A DNA stretch of 64,000 nucleotides from Glandiceps talaboti (taxonomy: Eukaryota; Hemichordata; Enteropneusta; Spengelidae): NCBI RefSeq assembly GCF_964340395.1, contig NC_135549.1, forward strand, positions 17,305,842 to 17,369,841, written 5' to 3'. Position 1 is the first letter of the stretch; each line of letters begins with the position of its first letter. Position numbers and translations under genes: made by a program. Shown piece by piece: positions 14,041-26,022 of this stretch. The notes beneath the pieces are model-generated. The model ran no database searches. It was not told the origin of the DNA and saw only the letters and a list, made by a program, of their open reading frames with translations.

Positions 14041-15111
14041 GACAGAACAACATTTTTAGGTGTCTGGTAAAACTGGCTCTGACTGAACAAAGGACTTTAC
14101 ACAACTACAAGTTCAGCTTCATTGAGTCTGAAGTATCTGAAAATTCTTGTCAAATTCACATGCAAGGTGTAAAGGAATGTGTGCCTGATTGTACATGTTA
14201 CTAATTCAGTGGTAATGCACCATCCATTTTGAAGTTGTTCACACTGCCTTCCAACTAAGAATAACAATAGTCACAGTCTCTGGCCATCTGTTAGACTTTA
14301 TTCTCACCCTTCCATGCTTTCACCCACAGACAACAACAGTGTTTGACCCTAGTACACCAAGGTGTGCGAGACCAGATACAAACCATGTTAACATTCAAGT
14401 CTGTGCATGACACAGACTGGTGCTTCTTCACACTACCTGTTTATCCCATTTTTTGCCCATACACCCCACACATTTCCATTTGAATTTAGCTTTTTGAGAC
14501 AACATTGACAGCCTGGTGACAATTTTTTTTCAACAAAGAGCCCAAACTTCTATTATAACGCAGATAAATTTCTGTCTAGGAGTCAGACTGCTAAAGTCCA
14601 ACCACGACAATTTTCCTAACAAAGATCTGTCTGCCTGCAACCTCCCGGAGGGGGGGGGGGTTACACTATACTTCTGTCCGTGTGTCTGTCTGTGGACATG
14701 GTATCTCAAAATCTACAGCATCGATACTAATGAAACTTGTACTTCATGATAGGTTTATAATCATCTATGTTGGTCCTGTACTAGTAGACAACAGGATAAT
14801 AAAACATGGTTATTTTGTCATGTTAAATTGGAATTGAAACCAACATTTAGATTTGTGGAACCACAACAATGTCAATACATTTTCCACAAGGGGAAAATAG
14901 ATAAAAGCATTAAAGTCAAAATTTGGAGAATTATACAGTATTAGTTATCAAATTGCAAGAAGTTCTCTCCCCCACCCCCCTCCCCAAGAAAAGTTTTTTT
15001 TTTTTCTCTGTTGACCTATGTTTTACAAGAGAATGGCAAACTAAAAGTGTTCTTTTCTCTCATATTTGGTTCTTGACAGATTACCAATATTGTAATCCAA
15101 GACACAAGACA

Positions 15112-17438
15112 ATGGCCAAGTCAAAGAACCATACCAATCACAATCAGAGTAAGTATTCATCAAAGTTTTTACATGTAACAGTGCCAGTATTTGTAAAGGA
15201 AAATGCAAACAAAATGCCAGAGGATGACCATGTCATGATGAGTCTCTCTCATTTATAGTGACAAGGTCTTGTTTGTATTTTCAGGCTGAATGGTGATTTC
15301 ATAGTTGAGTGCAATGGTGATGTAGACACGTTTTGTCATGGCCATGTTTTTGTTGTAGGTAAAATCTACCCAAGTTCCTCAGTCATTTTACCAGGGTTCC
15401 CTACCAAAATAATGATACCATGTATGGGAAAGCTATGCCAGTTTTATCAGATTTACCCCTGTCAGTTACAAGAGTTCCCAGACCTTAACATTAAAAAAAC
15501 ACACTGATCATGACATGCAATAAACAGGAGAATCATGCTATCTGTTCAAACAGTACAACTTGATACCCATAATATATTTGACTCATCTGAGAAGAATGTG
15601 TTCCTGTTTTGTTGTGTGTAACACAGTTATGGTTGGCTCTACAATAAAAAAGATGCCAAAAATAACAAAATTTGGGTCACTACATAGTTATGGGTGGGGG
15701 GGGGGGGACACCACATTTTAGTGGATCACAAGAAATGACTGTGCATGACAGTTGCATAAAATTGGCTGACAGGGTTCCTTTAGACTCAACCTGCCAGAGT
15801 AACTATAATATACTCCTCCGATTCCATTAGCAATAGATTGCATTGATCAGGAAATTTTCCCCATTTTGACGGATCATGTCTACTGATGGTGGTGATTCAT
15901 TGATGTGTACATCAGTGTAACACACTTTGATATTGTGGTTTGACGATACAGCACTGTATGCATCTCATTTGAAGAGTTTAAAAAAAGCAATCACAATCAA
16001 AAATTCACTCTTCTGAGGTTGATATCATAGTATGAGAATAAAGTAACAAAAATTTGATATTGAAATCATTACCTGTAATGCATCTTTGTGGTGTGCAAAG
16101 AAATCAAGTACAGTACAGTATTTTGTGAAGAATTGACATTGTTTGGATGACAAACACAATAGAAAGTGGACCTTTACTAACCAGGTGTTACCCATTCATG
16201 TTTGGTATGGTGGTGTTTGTGTTGGTGTCATTCACACAAGACCAATACTTGTAGTGCACTTACAGAAGTGACACTGAAATTCCAAGGAACAAACACATAT
16301 GCTATTTACACTGCATAAATGCATAGAGAAAGAAATGGCACATTTGTCAGAGTATGTGTTCTGACACAACTAAGTTAGGTATGATACACCCTTGGCCCCC
16401 CATGTTTTGCCAGTTTTGTGAATGTACCACAGTTGGCAAACTATTTATCACTATCATTGTAGTGGGTCTGTATTGTTATGACACACAGTAAAATAACATG
16501 CTATGGATAGTCAACATTTTTCAATTTACTACTGTAAAACACCCAAACCATTTTCTTGTTGTGCCAGTGTTAAGTCTAATGTGATTATTTTTTTCTTCAG
16601 ATTACAAGAACCATCGTAATGGTATCAAGAGACCTAAGACCAATAGATATCCATCAATGAAGGGGGTATGTAATACATTTATATGACGCCCTCTAGTGGT
16701 GAATTTACTCTTTCTATTGTTTATATTTACCATAGTATGTCTGTTCTACTGCAGCGTGAGTTGTTCCTTCTGGTTTACATATTTTAACATTTGAAGTTAA
16801 AGGATGTCAAAGCGTACTTGCACAAAAGTCATCTGGTATCATATTTCTGTTAATGTTTACCTTGAAATAACAAAAAAATTGTACAGCATTGACAGATTTA
16901 TGGATAGAATAACATGGTATTTATCACATGAAACAAAATGACATAAAAAAAAAGTATTTAGATCAATTTATTCACAACACTGCCATCTAGTGGTGAACAG
17001 TTATCATCGTCAGTTTGTCCTGAGGAAGGCAACAGTCACGTTGCCGAAACACAGACATGAACAAGAGTAACTTGGGTTGTGTATCAAAGAACATTACTAT
17101 ATAATTGAAGTTCTAACCTTATGAACCTGTCCACTAAGTATTTAGATCTTGCCCATATCCCCTTAAATGTACTCCTAAGCTTGCCTTTGTCCACATCTGT
17201 GAAATAAATGGACATACACTATGGAAGTGCTCACAAGAATTATTGTATGCTATCACTGTACTGCAGTATCGGAAATTATGAAAGAGGAAGTTGATGAACT
17301 AGAACAGCAAAATAATGAGAACCGAAAGTGGATGATCATGTACCAAATGATAGACATCAAAAGTATATAATAGTCATAATGTTTTTGCTTACGTTTGAGA
17401 ATACAGTTGTGAAGGTGAATGAGGAAACTCTGTTACAC

Positions 17439-17493
<55 letters not shown>

Positions 17494-19539
17494 CGCCACC
17501 CACCCACATATCATACTGAACGTTTAATTTGGCATATATTCTCTGTAAAATGCCTTGGGAACCACTTTTGGTTTCTGTCAAAAACACTGCACAGTATTAG
17601 CAGAATTTGAATCTAATTTCTAATGTTTAGTAGTCAGATTTATCCAAATGAACCGTTTCTGCAGCAACTTTCTATTGATTTCCATTGGTCTAACAGACTA
17701 CCACCATATAAATTTACTGGTCTAGATACAATGTTTAGTAGCGTATATGTCCTTGGCCACTGCTTGTCAGATTCAGCCATGTGAGTTGTTTGATTTCCAT
17801 TGATCTAACAAACTACCACCATATAAATTGTCAAGTTACAATGGTGAGTAGTGTATGTGCCCTTAATCTAGTGCTATCCATGGCATTGAATCTCCAGATC
17901 TTTCTTTAGTCTAGTGTTATCCGTGCATTGAATCTCCAGATCTCTCTTTAGTCTAGTGTTATCCCTGCATTGAATCTCCAGATCTCTCCCTAAGTCTATT
18001 GCTATCCGTGCATTGAATCACCAGATGTCTTTATGTCTAGTGCTATCCGTGGCATCGAATCTCCTGATCTCTCTTTAGTCTAGTGCTATGTGTATGTTGT
18101 ATCTCCTGATCTCTCTTTAGTCTAGTGCTATGTGTATGTTGTATCTCCAGATCTCACTTTAGTCTAGTGCTATGTGTATGTTGTATCTCCTGATCTCTCT
18201 TTAGTCTAGTGCTATGTGTATGTTGTATCTCCAGATCTCACTTTAGTCTAGTGCTATGTGTATGTTGTATCTCCTGATCTCTCTTTAGTCTAGTGCTATG
18301 TGTATGTTGTATCTCCAGATCTCACTTTAGTCTAGTGCTATGTGTATGTTGTATCTCCTGATCTCTCTTTAGTCTAGTGCTATGTGTATGTTGTATCTCC
18401 TGATCTCTCTTTAGTCTAGTGCTATGTGTATGTTGTATCTCCTGATCTCTCTTTAGTCTAGTGCTATGTGTATGTTGTATCTCCAGATCTCTCTTTACAA
18501 GAGATGATTGAAAACCATGTGTAGCACCTAGACTAATGTGCCCTGGGCTACTGCTGAATTCATGCCCTGAATAGTGATTTTATAGGGACCTGGTACAAGT
18601 GGGAAATGCTATTTTCTACAGTGTTATTAATTTGACACCAGTTCAGTAGACAGAGAGGCAAGTTCATTAACCTGAACAAAATCTCGAATACTTGCATTAC
18701 TTCTAAAGGTTATTGCCCTTTTTATATTCCAAACAGAAATGTTTGACCTTGATATTGGCTAACGTGGTTAGATATGGACATATTTCCTGATATTAACACA
18801 CAAATCCAAGTCAATATGCTGTAGCCAAAACAATAGACAAGGTTGTTGAACCCCATTGAAAATAAAGCTTGCGTTCTCATGGGTACCATATTGTAATTAA
18901 ACAGTTCTTATGTGCTGGTACAAGCTGTTGTATTCTACAACACATATGGTGTATAATCTGTATAGGATTGAACATTATTGGAAGAGACAATGAGTAACCG
19001 TAATACATGTGGTTGATTATATATGCGATTAGCTACATCAGTGTGTGTACTGTATTTGGGTTATTTTTACTGATGTATGTGTTGGTGTTCTTCCGTTGAC
19101 CATTAGCAAAGGGAGAAATTGTGTGTGTGTTATCACGTTCTCAGTGGTCCATCAGTTTCCTACTTGTTTTGCAGGAAGTACTAATTGAAAGTGTGATTCA
19201 TTTCTCTGCTTTTTATAGCCGAGGCAGACAGTGTTGTTGTATTAGTTGATTTGATTTCCCCCTTATCAACTCATCAAAACCAATTATATATCTGCGTTTT
19301 CACGATTTGTAATATCCCACAGTGACAAATACCATTTTGAAATATAAATACAAGTTTTATTGATATTTTTGAAATTAATGTTTTGTTTGCGGTGAGCATG
19401 AATATGAAATGAGAAAAATTGTGTGAGTCATGAGTTTTGACATACCGTACTTTGTTTACAGGTGGATCCTAAATTTCTTAAAAATCTGAGGTTTGCCAAA
19501 AAACACAACGTGCGTCATCCCAAGCCAAAATCTGAGTGA
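15112..19539 (+). CDS. RPL29: 60S ribosomal protein L29 (eL29)
   Basis: Coding exons 15112-15148, 16601-16665 and 19462-19539 splice in phase to 59 residues. The protein starts MAKSKNHTNHNQ, the almost invariant eL29 N-terminus, continues HRNGIKRPKTNRYPSMKG and ends VDPKFLKNLRFAKKHN plus a short basic tail. eL29 is a small basic protein on the surface of the 60S ribosomal subunit. Vertebrate eL29 has a long Lys/Ala-rich C-terminal extension; this one stops soon after the FAKKHN core and is about as short as yeast eL29. An acceptor at 15078-15079 shows that an untranslated exon precedes the ATG exon, probably 12905-12936. In-frame sequence upstream of the ATG is 5'UTR or intron, not coding. 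Confidence 0.95.
16684..16702 (-). promoter_or_regulatory. CTCF-type site 1, RPL29 intron
   Basis: Read on the minus strand, CCACTAGAGGGCGTC fits CCASYAGRKGGCRSY at 14 of 15 positions. It lies 20 bases after the second coding exon of RPL29. Confidence 0.5.
16978..16996 (-). promoter_or_regulatory. CTCF-type site 2, RPL29 intron
   Basis: Read on the minus strand, CCACTAGATGGCAGT fits the CTCF core at all 15 positions. It has the same orientation as the site 290 bases upstream. Shared flanking bases (GGTGAA) may also mean that both belong to a repeated element. Confidence 0.5.
17020..17050 (+). other. hammerhead-like core motif, possibly from a Penelope-like element
   Basis: CTGAGGA, a stem GGCAAC/GTTGCC with a 6-base loop, then GAAAC: the order CUGANGA, stem II, GAAA of a hammerhead ribozyme. 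An extra A sits between CTGAGGA and the stem, and I could not place stems I and III with confidence. Fragments of this look are known from Penelope-like retroelements. No reverse transcriptase is nearby. Confidence 0.25.
17440..17491. repeat. CA microsatellite in RPL29 intron
   Basis: About 26 uninterrupted CA units, followed by C-rich sequence. Confidence 0.95.
17866..18497. repeat. 42-bp minisatellite, about 15 copies, in RPL29 last intron
   Basis: The unit reads CTTTAGTCTAGTGCTATGTG then TATGTTGTATCTCC.GATCTC. The first five copies are diverged (CCRTGCATTGAATC in place of the TATG part); the later ten are almost identical. Within those, CCTGATCTCTC and CCAGATCTCAC forms alternate several times, giving an 84-bp higher-order unit. 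The array lies 965 bases before the final coding exon. Confidence 0.95.
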
Positions 19540-19657
19540 TCATGAAAACCCAGTTGCTGATGACAAGACAAGAGTAGTTTTCTATCTATAAGATGATGTG
19601 ACTTGATCAGATTTTGTTTTCAAATGATGGACTTTCCTTGTACACCATTTAACCTGT

Positions 19658-19663
19658 AATAAA
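19658..19663 (+). terminator. RPL29: poly(A) signal of RPL29
   Basis: AATAAA 119 bases after the stop codon, with a GTTG/TGTTGTG-rich stretch 20-40 bases downstream. Confidence 0.8.
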
Positions 19664-22600
19664 GGGAACGTTGACTTGGACCGTAATGTTGTGTTGATCT
19701 CTGTGTTACTACATACACCAATATACGTTATTTAGCTTTTTAGTTTTTCGCATCATTTCAAGTCTAAATTTGCTGTTATTTGTTCTATTCGTAGTTACAT
19801 GTAGAGAACTTAATCAGATTAAAATTCAAATTTTTGGTGCAAAAAAAAATTGAGAGGGCTATAAAATGGAGTTGCTCCATAACATACTGATAATACTATG
19901 TATTATTATGGCTCAAGCCTCTGCTGATGAAATAACACTAATGCAAGAACCTGGAATGGAATCTCTGGCCTTTAACGAGTTCCACCAAAAGACGAATTAA
20001 AAAAAAAAACAGCAGGTATTTCTTAGCAATATACGCAAAGAAAAACAAAGATGAAAAGAAAGTGCTCCACAAAATTTGCATAAATTATACTTGGTAATGA
20101 GACTAGTAGTAAACCTGTCAACAGTTTGCTCCGAATCTAAATGAAATGACAATGTAGACTAGAATTTTAAATTTGTGTAGACTTTTAAATGAAAGTCATT
20201 ATTACAGTGGGTATCATTGTACAAAGAGTTTAAAGTCATAACCGTGTATCAAAACTGAGAAACACCAATACATGTAGATGGGTGTGTACTTCAGTCAAGA
20301 ATTCCAGAAATTCTCGTACCATTAGTGTGGTAGACACCAGTAGGTAGCCATGTTCAAAATTTGATACAAAAATTATACCTAGTTGAGTTTAGCCCAAAGG
20401 GAAAACAATTTGATCTAAGTCAATTTTCACCGAAGTGAAACACTAGGTGTTGGTACAGACATGGATTTACATCCATGCATGGTGGTACACGTGACAGATT
20501 GTACACGGGCTTTCACCAGAGGTTTTTAAAATCAGAAATATCGTGATTATGTCCTCTCCAGCCATGCAGTCAAGCAATTTTAAGTGTGAAACTGTGTCCT
20601 TTAGTACAATAATGTGTTAATGAGTGTAGAGAGTGGGAACCACTTCAAATGCATGTCTAGAGTCAATACTTGGAAGACTTTCCCAAAAGCTGCTAGCTAG
20701 TACTTGACGACCCAATTGTTGTTTTCTCATCACTTTAACATCTACCTGCTGTCAGAGAATAGTTATTTTATGAAAACTATCAAATGAAGCTAAAAATATA
20801 TTTATCTGTGCGTCAGTATAAACATGAAACACATGTAGTCTACACGTGTGTGTTGCCATATACTTTGATAGGACCAAAAACATTACATTACAAAACATCT
20901 TCCTCCAATTCTGTTTTTTTCAAGTTCCAAGTTTTGGCCAAGCGCTCAGAATCTTCACACTTACATGTGAGAAAACAAAAAACAGTCTAGTGGTATTTCC
21001 GATTGATGATGTGAGATGGAGGACACTTCAGAAATTTGCACATCAATCAGATATGGTTTTGTTTTCATGTAAACATCACTGCTGGATCTCTGGATCCTTT
21101 CGAAAAATGAGAGATTTTAGTGACAAGGTTTGACGATTGAAACCCCACCCCCACCCACCAGTGATGCGGTCACAATATCAGACTTGGTCTGGGTTAATGT
21201 GATTCCTTCAAAGATTCTGTAAAATGCATATAATAGCTTTTTCAGTTACATAAAAAACACATACTAAATGGAATAGTGAATTTGAATTTGGAATCAAATA
21301 GCCAAACACAAATATGCCAGGGAATTGCAGTGTGAACATATTTATTTCTATACTGGGTTTGCATGTACTTCAGCTAAGTACGAGCAGAACTTTTTTCCAA
21401 AAAAATATAACTCCTGTGATTTGGATATACTAAGTATCCATGGTAATACTTAGTAGCGTCTTATTTTGATACTCTTCTGATATGTATTCACAGATATTTC
21501 TTTTGTAGGATGTATGTCATTTGAGCCCTGATTCTGAAAACTGAAACTATCTGTCCAATGGTTTACAGTTACTCACTCAGGTATGTGTTTTGCAGACCAT
21601 GGTTGTATGGCAGAAGGACCCCGTAAGCTGAAACACCAAGGTCCACAAAACCCATATATAAATATTTTATTCCATGTAGTGGGGCATGGAAATATCACCT
21701 GAATCACACAACCACATACATTGACAGTGAAATTTTATTTTTTTTGCAAAAACATAAAAATAATGGAAGAAATTAACAAATCCAAATCACTGAGTGAACA
21801 GATATCGATGAGTGTGCACTTGTCATACTTGAGCAAAGTGTGCTGGGGCGTGATATGAAAAATTATTGCCCGGGTTCAATACTTGTGCTCTCCATTGAAT
21901 TGCATTGGAAGCAATACTGGGTATATGATAAAATGATAATGTCACCCAGCTAAATGTTCCTGTAGATTTTGTTTGTACACTTTCTCCCTACAGAAAAGTA
22001 TTACAGGAAAAAAACAATGCATGTCACAGGTTTCATTAATACCTGTGCACATATGCATAAAATCTAGTGGGGCAAAATTCCAGATATTTATTTCATTTAC
22101 AATCATTTGAAACATAAAGAAATCCTTGTATACAAACTATTAAAATTTGTACTATCATTTTGTAATATTAAACTATTCACCATCGCCAACCTACTTCCGT
22201 ATTTATTGACTAGTTGACAACAACAAAATGTTATCAATATAGCCTAGTATCTACTCCTGTGGGGCTTTTAACTATTGTCTCCCATCACAACTATCATTTC
22301 CCTATTTAGTTTTTTTAATGAAGCTACTACGGACAGAAGAACGGCGCAAATTCGTATTAGGTATTATTTCTGCTGAGACATAACATTAAAAGCTTCACTA
22401 CATCACTGATTAGAACCAACTCAGAGACACATAGGGATAGATTTTGTGATGGCCATAGACATTATCTGTGGTCTGGAGACTAGCTGTTTGGTTAGAATCT
22501 AAAGATCTCATTTCTAAAGATCTCAGATCTTCAGGTTCAAACCCAAAGGCTAGTCTCTAGACAAATATCTGTATGAAATCATAATCTAATGTTAGATTTG

Positions 22601-24187
22601 AATACAAGACCATTACAGGAAGTGCTAGTTGTGATGATAGATAAATAGTCAAAATACCCCCCCACGACTAGCTCTCAAAAATACCAAAGCTGGCTTGATT
22701 CAGCCTTCTAATGTCTATGTCTCTCAGTGTGTTCTCTGTGAGATAAAATTTGCTGTGGGTCAGAATGGTAAATATTGGATTATCTTGTGAATTTCCACAT
22801 ACATTTAGTAATGAATAGTGTTGTAACTATACGAACTGTCATTATCTACCATTTCTCCCTCCACCATATATAGTCAAATGAACAAATTCTGTCAAAAATC
22901 TTGCTAAATCTCCCGCTGGGGAAAGAATGAACAGCACATGTTAGTAGTAATACATCACACACTGACAGGCTGTTCTAATTGGTTACTTCATTCAGTTTAC
23001 TACAAACTCATCCACCAGTCTTAAAGTAAGTCACATGAGAACATGATTATGTCATCTTTATATCAAGTCTCCAAAAACTACCACTGTCAGTGGCAAGAAC
23101 GAATATAGAAATGTTGTGGTAGAGAAAGCCATTTGACAATACAGTGGAGAGAGAGATCATAGAAAATGACCACATGTATAGTTACTAGACTAAGTAATAA
23201 AGGAATGTGGGATTTTGGTGTATCGGAAGAAATTGTTGTACATTTATTGGTTCGACAAATTGGTGTTTTTCAGAAGCGTGTATTGGTGCCTGAAAGTTGG
23301 CTCTATTCAGGAATGTTATACTAGTAAGAGTGGCATAAAAGTACTGAACAGTGCTTTGGAACAGTGTAGGCTTTATGAAAGGACATCTGTAGAATCCATT
23401 TTTGTACAGAAATATTACCATTAAATCAACAGTAGAATAGCTATATCAGTGGTGAACTGAAACATATGACACAGTCCTGGGAAACAGTTTAAATTGTCTG
23501 GGCGCTGTCCAACTTTGAAATCAATTGATGTTTAGAGAGAGTCGGCAATAAAAACATAACAACATGGTTTGATTGTGAAGGTTCATGGTTATAGCATGTG
23601 CTGTAGAAAATTATGCTGTCTTTGAAACAGGCTATACTCCGGAAATGTTTATTTTGTTTGTCAGGGTTAAGGTTGACTATCTGTAAGTCAATGACACCAT
23701 CAGGGCTATAGTTAATAATGTTTGCAGCTGTTGTTCACAGTGGAGCTTTATTACACTCTTGTATGATATTGACCTTGTAAATTCACAGTTGGCTTTCACT
23801 TTTGCAGGAAGGTAGCAATAAATCAAATATTGTTATTACAGGTTTGTGTGTGTGTGCGGTGTACATGTGTGTGTACCTTTACACGCATGCATGTGTGTGT
23901 GTGTGTGTGTGCATTACAAGTACAGATCATCATACTTGCCCCCAATAAGTGTTTTTTACACAAATATTATTTTAAAGTCTTTGCTATATATAATTTTAGG
24001 AAAGTAAATTAGGAAGTTAGTTCACAGACAACCCAACAGTCATCGCATTCATATCTGATCGCCATTTCACTGGTATATTGCATATATCGTCTCCTTCCTA
24101 GAATTCATATTTGGGGAAAATGTTACTTCTGAAGTTTTGGCAAAGTATTTTGCATTCCCATGCTTCAAAAAAAGACAATATTTCAAG
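19664..24187. other. gene-free stretch
   Basis: No open frame with splice sites, codon bias or a family match was found on either strand. AT-rich unique sequence, apart from the tRNA-like repeat at 22471 and small CA/TG tracts near 23850. Confidence 0.55.
22471..22562 (+). repeat. tRNA-like palindromic repeat
   Basis: The ends GTCTGGAGACTAGC and GCTAGTCTCTAGAC pair at 13 of 14 positions. Inside are TGTTTGGTTAGAATC (A-box-like) and GGTTCAAACCC (B-box). It does not fold as a complete tRNA. A related sequence at 58328 shares GATCTTCAG, the AAACCC box and the TCTAGAC end, so this is a dispersed tRNA-derived family. Confidence 0.5.
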
Positions 24188-24195
24188 TTCTCATG

Positions 24196-24516
24196 CAGTA
24201 AGGGACAGAAACACAGTCAGAAATCGGGTTGATTTCTTTCTGTCTGCTTGTTCTGGTTGATTTGCAATCAGACAGAAGGAATTCCAGGCTGAAATTCGGT
24301 CTGTCTGACTGGACAGACATAGGTGTAGTAATAAATCTTTCTTTCTGCTTGTTCGGGTTGCTTTTCAATCAGAAAGAACAAATTTCAACCCGAAATTAAC
24401 TGCCTTTCTTTCTGTCTGCTTGTAAGGGTTGCTAGTCAATCAGAAAGAATGAATTTCAACCCAAAATTCAGTCTGTCTGTTTGAAGAGACACAGACTGTG
24501 TTTCTGTCCTTGCCTG
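24196..24516. mobile_element. non-autonomous hAT-like transposon (MITE), 321 bp
   Basis: An exact 8-bp duplication TTCTCATG stands on both sides (24188-24195, 24517-24524). The ends are 23-base inverted repeats matching at 20 positions; both begin CAG and share ACAGAAACACAGTC. An 8-bp target duplication with CAG ends is the pattern of hAT transposons. There is no coding capacity. Inside are three related units of about 105 bp, each with CTTTCTTTCTG..TGCTTGT...GGTTG and a partial inverse, AATCAGAAAGAA. Confidence 0.8.
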
Positions 24517-24800
24517 TTCTCATGAAAACTCTTTGTGTGTATGTGTCTAATGGATACTATAGTAATCTGTGCAACCAAGGCGCATCGTCATTTTTTAGTT
24601 CATTCATAAATTATCATCTACTGTATGTAATGACAGTACAAGAAGAGATATCAAGACTGGGTTGGACTTTCTGCCAGAAAATTGCTAATATAAACAATAA
24701 ACAAAATAACATTTGAAATTAAAATTACTAAAAACTGATTTCGTGTTAAAATATCAAGCCAAAACTAACATAACCATTCACGTTGGTATGAATGGTATGC

Positions 24801-24875
24801 TAGCCAAGTTTACATTGCGATGTGTTTTTGCTTCACTGTCGAAGCAAAAACACAGATCGTGATGTAAACAGGCTA
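24801..24875. mobile_element. 75-bp hairpin element with exact 9-bp target duplication
   Basis: The arms 24801-24834 and 24841-24875 pair almost completely around a 6-base loop. The element starts TAGCC and ends GGCTA. ATGGTATGC directly flanks both ends (24792-24800, 24876-24884). It has no room for anything but its own inverted repeats. Confidence 0.75.
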
Positions 24876-24889
24876 ATGGTATGCTATTG

Positions 24890-25630
24890 ATTATGTTTTT
24901 TTTGTAGAGATTAATCAATGTTTATGTACATTTATTGAAGAAGTATAACACAGACTAGCTTACACTTGTTTTGGTTTGTTTTGCTATCTCAATATGCTGA
25001 TGTAGAGAATTTCTTGAGATAGTAACACCGAGCCATGTCTCTTCACTAAACCATAGACACTGCTAAACACAAACAAATTGCCACAAGGAGCTAAAATCCT
25101 TCTAAAGAAAAAAAATGATTGAACATTACCGTACTACCACAGTGTCTTGAAAAATACAGTACAAGAACTTTGAGTATTATGTATTTAATACATTTGTTAA
25201 TCTAGAATGAAACATCTCTACCTGAGAAAAGGTAGGATTATTTCAAAATTCCTTTTACAGCTAAGAATTCTGTTGGATTGAAATTTTTTTTTTTTAAATT
25301 TTTGTGTCCATGGATTTGGTTGTGTTGTTTTCCATTAAACTTTGGTATCTTTGTTTATACAAATGGTATCCTGTGGTCCTATCTAATTAATCAGTCTATT
25401 TCACTAATTAACTATAATTGCTAGAAGAATGTCTACAATTTAACAAAATAACAGTCCTGTTTATCAATTAGCATGGAATTTAGGAAGTTGTTAGCTACAG
25501 TTCATTTCATGTGTGGACACCAGCTCTGTTTGATCAGTTTCAGAGCACATATTTCTGCTGGTGGGGTGGGGGTGGGGGTAGGGGTGGGGGTAAGCTTTGG
25601 ATGGTGCCATAAAGAGGCATGTGGTTTATG
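24890..25630. other. gene-free stretch
   Basis: Nothing recognisable apart from a G-rich GGGTGG tract at 25561-25592 and, near 25518, CAGCTCTGTTTGATC, a short match to the outer end of the fold-back family. Confidence 0.5.
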
Positions 25631-25633
25631 ATG

Positions 25634-26022
25634 TTGTGTTTGATACAACCACACAGAAAGCAGTGAGAACCCTGTACACCCTACACTTCAATCTTCTTTC
25701 TACGAGAAGTTTATTTCATTTTAAACAAAAAAAATTATTACAAGTTTGGAAAAACAGAATTATTAAAGATAGCAAGATTGAATAAATACAGTTTCTTGCA
25801 ACATTTTGTAGTATTTTGTTGAAATGAAATGAACTAAAGTGCAAACATCAAATGCAGATGTCAAAACATTGGCACCCATGTGTCTGTATCTTGTTGCAGT
25901 ATGTTTCAATAAATTATTTCTTCATAATAGACAAATTGTAGCAAGAAATCACGATCTTGCTGTCTACATGTAGAATATGCAATTTCTTATTGGTTTGTGT
26001 GTGGTTGCATCAAACAGAGCCG
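25634..26022. mobile_element. fold-back element, copy A
   Basis: Left end GTGTTTGATACAACCACACA and right end TGTGGTTGCATCAAACAGAG are inverted repeats that continue inward (CAATAAGAAA type). The interior (GCAACATTTTGTAGTATT ... CAAATGCAGATGTCAAAACA ... CATGTGTCTG) matches the reverse complement of the 165-bp insert inside the 58.7-kb copy. Confidence 0.65.

Noticed and set aside
14923-15258. 111-codon plus-strand frame around the start of RPL29
   Set aside because: Its first half is 5'UTR/intron and it reads through the donor at 15149. Only 15112-15148 is coding.
15149-19461. Intronic box C/D snoRNA in RPL29, as often hosted by ribosomal-protein genes
   Set aside because: TGATG and CTGA boxes occur, but none with a terminal stem and proper spacing could be drawn.
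22471-22562. Functional tRNA gene
   Set aside because: A- and B-box-like phrases exist but no cloverleaf with an anticodon loop forms; a tRNA-derived repeat explains it better.
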